Of a DNA stretch of 64,000 bases, positions 63,109 through 64,000 are shown piece by piece (the stretch's first letter is position 1; every line of letters begins with the position of its first letter). A program made the translations under genes and the position numbers. A model generated the notes under the pieces. That model did not search any database, was not told where the DNA came from, and was given only the letters and a program-made list of their open reading frames with translations. This DNA comes from Agrobacterium vitis (GTDB lineage: Bacteria; Pseudomonadota; Alphaproteobacteria; Rhizobiales; Rhizobiaceae): the NCBI RefSeq assembly GCF_013426735.1, contig NZ_AP023272.1:2648501-2712500 (forward strand), given 5' to 3'.

Positions 63109-63258
63109 ATGAGCGACAATGTCATAAAATTCAGAAAACCCGTACCGCCGAAGCAACCGCGCCCAGGATTGCGCAAACTGGTTGTCGCTCTTTGTGTTGT
63201 CGCAGCTTTTGCACTCGCCTGGGCGTATTTTGCGTTTATCCCACCCGGCGGGCTTTGA
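63109..63258 (+). CDS. Very small single-span membrane protein, 49 residues
   Basis: ATG 63109 with GAGGAGG six bases upstream. A basic cytoplasmic part (MSDNVIKFRKPVPPKQPRPG) precedes one hydrophobic helix (VVALCVVAAFALAWAYFAFI) and a short PPGGL end. The SDNVIKFRKP opening recurs in small rhizobial membrane proteins, to my recollection. Function unknown. Confidence 0.6.
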   Translation: MSDNVIKFRKPVPPKQPRPGLRKLVVALCVVAAFALAWAYFAFIPPGGL

Positions 63259-63322
63259 AGAAAGCCGCAGCTGCGCCGATCCTAGAATCGGCAGTTCAAA
63301 CGATAGAATTGATGTGAAAGAA

Positions 63323-63398
<76 letters not shown>

Positions 63399-63639
63399 AG
63401 TGGCGTCTGACTACCAGATTTTTCCGCGCTGTAAAGAGGCTATGATGAAAAAGCGTGATGCAGGATGGCTCAAGCCGGATCTGGCTGGGTCTGGTTTTAA
63501 ACTGCTACGCCTCCTCAAGGAGATCCATCGCGTTCCCCGTCCGCAACCCGGATTTCCAGGGTTTTAACAACGCGAAAAAACTTGGCGCAGGGCGAGTTTA
63601 TCATGTACGAAGAAGGCCCTTTCCAACAGGTTTTTTCGC

Positions 63640-64000
63640 ATGGCGCGTTCCTTCCGGTCGCTTTCTTTCGTCGCAACGAACACTCCGGAGGCGCTTGCAT
63701 CCCGCGAAGAGCTGATTCGCACCTACGGATACACGCCACCCGAAGAGGCTGATGTGCTGGTCGTGCTGGGCGGCGATGGCTTCATGCTGCAAAACCTGCA
63801 TGACACGATGAATTCTGGGCGGCTGATCTATGGCATGAACCGGGGCAGCGTCGGCTTCCTGATGAATGATTACCGGGTGGAAGACCTGCCGGAGCGAATC
63901 GCCATCGCTACCGAGAATGATTTTCATCCCCTGAAAATGACCGCGCTCAGCGAAGACGGCACGCAAACCGTCGCGCTTGCCATCAATGAGGTGTCGTTGC
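63640..64000 (+). CDS. nadK: NAD kinase, N-terminal 120 codons (runs off window)
   Basis: ATG 63640 begins MARSFRSLSFVATNTPEA; the frame is open to the window end. The family motifs are present: GGDGFML near residue 47, which binds the nucleotide phosphates, and NRGSVGFLMN near residue 73. Phosphorylates NAD to NADP. The 241 bases between tRNA-Thr and this start hold no gene I can support. Confidence 0.93.
   Translation, partial: MARSFRSLSFVATNTPEALASREELIRTYGYTPPEEADVLVVLGGDGFMLQNLHDTMNSGRLIYGMNRGSVGFLMNDYRVEDLPERIAIATENDFHPLKMTALSEDGTQTVALAINEVSL

Overview
The window is chromosomal DNA from an alphaproteobacterium of the Rhizobiaceae. This is read from the gene content: a fused NAD(P)-malic enzyme/phosphotransacetylase beside a LuxR/LuxI pair, a DUF2865 protein, an alpha operon lacking rpsD and rpmJ, and rhizobial-style intergenic palindromes. 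The LuxR/LuxI pair and its neighbouring malic enzyme recall sinR/sinI-dme of Sinorhizobium and avsR/avsI of Agrobacterium (Allorhizobium) vitis. An Allorhizobium/Agrobacterium-type organism is my best guess, from memory and not from a database search.

Region 1 (1-23,334) is a mosaic of housekeeping and accessory genes. It opens with a phospholipid-transport ABC cassette (MlaE with fused STAS domain, MlaF, MlaD cut by the window edge), all on the minus strand. An LpxH-type phosphoesterase diverges from the malic enzyme gene, which ends at a strong terminator. Next come the quorum-sensing genes avsR and avsI, with an elaborate dyad-rich region in front of avsI. They are followed by an exported DUF2865 protein, a giant AsmA-like envelope protein, a one-cysteine Bcp peroxiredoxin, a ferritin-like DUF455 protein, an M23 peptidase, photolyase, and the cluster cysK - alanyl-tRNA editing protein - sulfurtransferase/GNAT fusion. 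A P-loop kinase and an exported purine nucleoside permease-like protein close the region.

Region 2 (23,522-43,120) is the minus-strand ribosomal super-cluster, read from high to low coordinates: rpsL-rpsG-fusA-tuf (str), the S10 operon rpsJ to rpsQ, the spc operon rplN to secY, adk, and the alpha operon rpsM-rpsK-rpoA-rplQ, ending at a GAAA-loop terminator. Several strong hairpins lie inside it, some at classical operon boundaries.

Region 3 (43,800-56,807) holds a short plus-strand hypothetical/NUDIX pair, then on the minus strand secE-nusG-rplK-rplA-(L10 leader)-rplJ-rplL-rpoB-rpoC.

Region 4 (56,990-64,000) holds tRNA-Trp, an exported beta-rich hypothetical, a two-gene glycosyltransferase unit, a second tuf gene, tRNA-Gly and tRNA-Tyr, plus-strand rlmB, two very small genes, tRNA-Thr, and the start of NAD kinase. 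The order tRNA-Thr / tRNA-Tyr / tRNA-Gly / tuf / tRNA-Trp / secE / nusG / rplKAJL / rpoBC is an expanded form of the tRNA-tufB-secE arrangement of enterobacteria, interrupted by rlmB and the glycosyltransferase pair. The two tuf genes encode identical proteins. I saw no CRISPR array, intact insertion sequence, prophage or rRNA gene. The least explained signals are the avsI operator region, the intra-operon hairpins, an AT-rich hairpin island near 22.1 kb and the sulfurtransferase-GNAT fusion.
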